NCBI GenBank assembly: GCA_964428475.1
Contig: CAYRYO010000041.1
Span: forward strand, 1 to 14,610
Origin: JARICQ01 sp964428475
Lineage (GTDB): Bacteria; Bacillota; Clostridia; Tissierellales; Tissierellaceae
Reading direction: 5' to 3'
DNA: 14,610 nt
Below the pieces are notes generated by a model. The model was not told the DNA's origin, ran no database searches, and saw only the letters and a program-made list of their open reading frames with translations. The translations under genes and the position numbers were made by a program. Positions 11,753 to 14,610 of the stretch are shown here, one piece after another. Each line of letters starts with the position of its first letter. Within the stretch, counting starts at the first letter, position 1.

Positions 11753-14065
11753 TTACCATATATTTACTCGAAGTTCTTTTGGAATATACATATCATCGCC
11801 TTCTTTTATTCCATAAGTTGTATAAAATTCATCTATATTGCTGAGTATTCTATTGACCCTTAGTTTTGCAGGCGAATGAACATCTGCCTTGCTGTAAAGT
11901 TCAGCCATTTCACGGGACAATACGGTTCTCCAGCTCTTGGCATAGCTTTCAAAGAATTTCTCCAAATCAGCATCCTTATCTTTTTTACATACTGCAAGTG
12001 CACATTTCAAGCCACCTAGGTCTGCTATGTTTTCGCTTAGTGTAAGGGTGCCATCACTGAAAACCCCTGGTATAATCTCGATCTCGTCAAAAATCCCTAT
12101 CAATTTACTGCATCTGTCATGGAATTTAGCCTTGTCTTTTTCAGTCCACCATTCATTGGCGTTTCCAAACTTATCGTATTTAGAACCATTGTTGTCAAAG
12201 GAATGGGTTATCTCATGGGCTATTATCATTCCAATTGCTCCCAAGTTTTCCTCCCTAGAGTGGTCTATATCATAGAATATCCCCTGCAATATCCCTGCTG
12301 GAAATACTATTTCATTGGCCATAGGATTGTAGTATGCATTTACTTCATAGACTGACATTAGCCACTTGTCCTTGTCTACAGGCTGGTAGAGTTCTTCCTT
12401 GGATCTTTTGTTTTTAGCCTTATTTATCTCTATGATATTTTCAAATATATTATCAGAAGATATCACGGTGTCGTCTAAAGTATCATCCAAAGTATCTGGA
12501 TATCCAATTTTTACATTGATTGCTGAAAGCTTTTGTATGGCCTTGTTCCTTGTTTGCGGTGATAGCCATGTGTTGTCTCTTAGCATGGATTTATATTCAC
12601 CTATAAACTCCCCTACCATTGCCTCTACATCTGCCTTTGCTTCTTTGGAAAAGTATTCATCTGCATATAATTTACCAATGTAATCAGAGAAAACACGCTT
12701 TTCCATTTCAACACCTTTTTGCTGGAGGGTCTTTTCTCCTTCAATGCCATATATTTTTTTCGACAAATCTTCTGCAAGTTTTGCCTGTTCTTCTCCCAGA
12801 ATACTGCTAAAGCCTTTAAATAAATTTACCTTTGAAATATTTTTTAAGACATCTAAATTATCGTCTACCATAAGGTCTGCAGATTTTTTCACTGCACCTT
12901 CATCGTACAAAACTATTGTGTGAGTTTCTCCAAATCCATAGGACTCCATAAATTTTTCAAAGTCAAATCCTGTAAAAATCTTTGAAAGATCTGAGACACT
13001 GTAGGGCTTGTAATATTTGTCCACATCATGATAGTCCTGTGGATCCAGTGAATCCATGGCTACTGATTTTTCTAGGTCATATATAGCCTGTGCATGGCCC
13101 TCATTTCCCCCTACAAATTCCAATATACCAGTTAAATATTCTAGATAGGCCTCTGTAAATTCTTGTTTTGCCTCTAAATAATCAGGTTTTGAATTTCCGA
13201 TTGGAAGACCAAAGTAATAAAGTGAATTTTTCTTATTATCCTTGCTATCACTTATTATAGCAAAATTAAACAAGGTGTCTGTCCCCAGAGTATCGTTAAA
13301 ATAAACATCTAGTTCCACTAATTCCTCAACTGTCTTGACTCCGTCTATCATATCTAAATACTCCCTAAGTGGCTTGGTCCCTTGTCTGTTTCGCTTTTCT
13401 AGATCAATAAATGACTTGTAAAAGTCTCCTAGCTTTTGAGATACTGATCCTATTTCTGCATCTGATTTTACAGCATCTAGGATGATCTTTTCAATTCGCT
13501 TGTCATTTTCCTGCATGATCTCTATATCTGGGTTTGCCATGGAATATCCCGCTGGAATTTCTACGGTTTTAAACCATTCCTTGCTTGTAGCAGTGTAGAA
13601 ATCGTCATTTTTATTGCTTGCCAAATAAGTGTATATCTTGCTTAATATTCGGTTTAATTCCCCCGCTGTAATTGTAGTCATATCAGAGATTTCATCTGGT
13701 GTGAGTATGCCTAAGGCAGCCATCTCTTTTACATTTTCATCTTCAATGCCTTCTGGGATTTTATCAAATATCCCCATTCTCTTGTTGTTGCCTGTAGGTG
13801 GTTTTGATAGGTCAAAGGCTGATAAGACCATGGCATAGGACTGGGATTTAGTGACCAAGTCGTCCTCCCCTTCTCTTTTACCATCAATGCTTATATCTTG
13901 AACGGCGATCTTATCATTGTACTTGATTGCTGCCTTGTAAATGATATCTAGGGCCTCTTCATGGCTAAGCGGATGACTTAAATCCACATCGCCTTTTGCT
14001 AGGGCCCCCATAGAAAATGAAATGAGCAAGGTGATAGTTAATAAAAATACGGTTATTCTCTTCAT
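11753..14065 (-). CDS. Secreted M13-family (neprilysin/PepO-like) zinc metallopeptidase
   Basis: The 770-residue protein starts with a signal peptide (MKRITVFLLTITLLISFSMG, cleavage near ALA-KG, residue 23-24) without a lipobox. The M13 catalytic core is complete. NAYYNP (from Asn576) is the substrate-backbone binding motif, HEITH (617-621) supplies two zinc ligands, and ENIAD has the third ligand Glu678 and Asp682. His730 and Arg736 (HSPAKLRVN) match neprilysin's transition-state His and substrate Arg. The C-terminus RVNIW also fits the family. M13 enzymes are usually 630-700 residues. The extra about 110-150 residues after the signal peptide (LSHEEALDIIYKAA, then MAALGILTPDEISDMTTITA) resemble a degenerate S-layer homology segment. 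It probably degrades peptides outside the cell. AAAGGAGG precedes the ATG by 7 bases. Confidence 0.95.
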   Translation of the reverse strand: MKRITVFLLTITLLISFSMGALAKGDVDLSHPLSHEEALDIIYKAAIKYNDKIAVQDISIDGKREGEDDLVTKSQSYAMVLSAFDLSKPPTGNNKRMGIFDKIPEGIEDENVKEMAALGILTPDEISDMTTITAGELNRILSKIYTYLASNKNDDFYTATSKEWFKTVEIPAGYSMANPDIEIMQENDKRIEKIILDAVKSDAEIGSVSQKLGDFYKSFIDLEKRNRQGTKPLREYLDMIDGVKTVEELVELDVYFNDTLGTDTLFNFAIISDSKDNKKNSLYYFGLPIGNSKPDYLEAKQEFTEAYLEYLTGILEFVGGNEGHAQAIYDLEKSVAMDSLDPQDYHDVDKYYKPYSVSDLSKIFTGFDFEKFMESYGFGETHTIVLYDEGAVKKSADLMVDDNLDVLKNISKVNLFKGFSSILGEEQAKLAEDLSKKIYGIEGEKTLQQKGVEMEKRVFSDYIGKLYADEYFSKEAKADVEAMVGEFIGEYKSMLRDNTWLSPQTRNKAIQKLSAINVKIGYPDTLDDTLDDTVISSDNIFENIIEINKAKNKRSKEELYQPVDKDKWLMSVYEVNAYYNPMANEIVFPAGILQGIFYDIDHSREENLGAIGMIIAHEITHSFDNNGSKYDKFGNANEWWTEKDKAKFHDRCSKLIGIFDEIEIIPGVFSDGTLTLSENIADLGGLKCALAVCKKDKDADLEKFFESYAKSWRTVLSREMAELYSKADVHSPAKLRVNRILSNIDEFYTTYGIKEGDDMYIPKELRVNIW

Positions 14066-14159
14066 AATATTTCCTCCTTTTTTGTGACTTCATCTATTTA
14101 TACACTAAAAGCCAATAATAGTTAGATGTATTTTTAAAATAGAGTATTTCTTCTAAAAC

Positions 14160-14199
14160 ACACAAGGGTCTGCCCTTTCTCTGGGGGAGACCCTTGTGT
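14160..14199 (-). terminator. Intrinsic terminator of the partial gene at the right edge
   Basis: ACACAAGGGTCT (14160-14171) and AGACCCTTGTGT (14188-14199) form a perfect 12-bp stem. The 16-base loop can pair further (GCCC with GGGG). On the minus strand the stem is followed by GTTTTAG. It starts 14 bases after the stop codon at 14213. Confidence 0.85.
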
Positions 14200-14212
14200 T
14201 ACATATCTTATC

Positions 14213-14610
14213 TTAGTCAAAGAATCCTAGTCCAGATAATGATAAAAGGAATCTTTCTATATATTCATTGGATAGATTTGGCCACCTATAGCCCATTCTA
14301 TATAGCACTTGAAGTGTATATATATTTTTGCTATCAATTGAAATCAAGTTTTTTCCATTTGATGAACCTTCATAGGCAATTATACTAGATAAGATTTTTG
14401 CCTTTTCAGGATCCTCTTTTGCAAGCGACAATGCCATTTCATATGCTTCTAATTCGCTTAATTCTATATCCATATCTAAATCTTTCATCTGATAAATTAT
14501 ATCTCCCATCTCTACTGTATGATTATTGTAGGCATGGAATACAGAACATTCCTTAGGTGTCTTTGAAAGAAGCAATATGCTCTTTGCAACGCTATCTATG
14601 GATGACATCT
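14213..14610 (-). CDS. Partial: C-terminal end of an NRPS-type thioester reductase (SDR) protein
   Basis: Only the last about 132 codons are in the window, and the frame is open through the right edge. The Met at 14608 is probably internal. The sequence SSIDSVAKSILLLSKTPKEC, then FHAYNNHTVEMGDIIYQM, matches the late part of the extended SDR / thioester-reductase domain that ends many clostridial NRPS proteins. The end, GYRWPNLSNEYIERFLLSL then SGLGFFD, is also typical of those proteins. This domain releases the peptide as an aldehyde or alcohol using NADPH; its Rossmann motif and catalytic Tyr-Lys lie beyond the window. The assignment comes from the C-terminal pattern only. A strong terminator follows, so it is the last gene of its unit. 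Confidence 0.65.
   Translation of the reverse strand, partial: MSSIDSVAKSILLLSKTPKECSVFHAYNNHTVEMGDIIYQMKDLDMDIELSELEAYEMALSLAKEDPEKAKILSSIIAYEGSSNGKNLISIDSKNIYTLQVLYRMGYRWPNLSNEYIERFLLSLSGLGFFD

Noticed and set aside
12027..13838. Plus-strand open frames opposite the M13 peptidase gene
   Set aside because: They are antisense shadows of a complete conserved enzyme, with no ribosome binding sites.
1..14610. CRISPR array accompanying the cas3 fragment
   Set aside because: No run of regularly spaced 25-40 bp repeats is present on either strand.
1..14610. tRNA or rRNA genes
   Set aside because: I saw no cloverleaf with a T-loop GTTCGA-type motif and no rRNA signature.

Overview
The window is AT-rich DNA with strong Shine-Dalgarno sites (AAGGAGG-type), a copper-amine-oxidase-type stalk-domain protein, a secreted M13 peptidase and an MFS-LuxR membrane regulator. 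This fits a low-GC Firmicute of the Clostridia/Tissierellia type. The assignment is an inference from gene style, not from a marker gene.

Layout. Positions 1-3600 hold broken accessory genes: an hsdR (type I restriction) remnant on the minus strand, a truncated IS3-family orfA, a complete IS256-family element (829-2385) with an 8-bp target duplication, a mobC plasmid-mobilisation remnant, and an rloA/rloB-like pair with a nonsense mutation. Positions 3600-7260 hold three apparently intact minus-strand genes: a small two-TM protein, a secreted stalk-domain protein and a 12-TM LuxR regulator. Positions 7300-11720 are again debris: a cas3 helicase fragment, a relBE-type toxin-antitoxin pair frameshifted in both genes at poly-A tracts, a GC-rich palindromic repeat, a truncated type III restriction pair (res and mod), and an IS605-family element with an intact TnpB but an internally deleted TnpA. 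Positions 11750-14610 return to intact genes: an M13 metallopeptidase and the C-terminus of what looks like an NRPS thioester-reductase protein running off the right edge.

How the parts relate. The two debris blocks form a decayed defence island: type I RM, type III RM, CRISPR-Cas3, Rlo and a TA system are each present only as broken pieces, mixed with three insertion-sequence families and a mobilisation gene. The most unusual signal is a 55-bp block present at 1-55 and 8589-8643 in the same orientation. In both places it replaces a restriction ATPase exactly after the Met-x-Thr-Gly of its Walker A motif, once in HsdR (type I) and once in Res (type III), which are different families. This suggests an element, perhaps the 5' end of a group II intron, that targets P-loop coding sequence, or repeated recombination at that motif. 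The TnpB transposon ends directly against the mod gene, so its predicted omega-RNA guide would be mod sequence.
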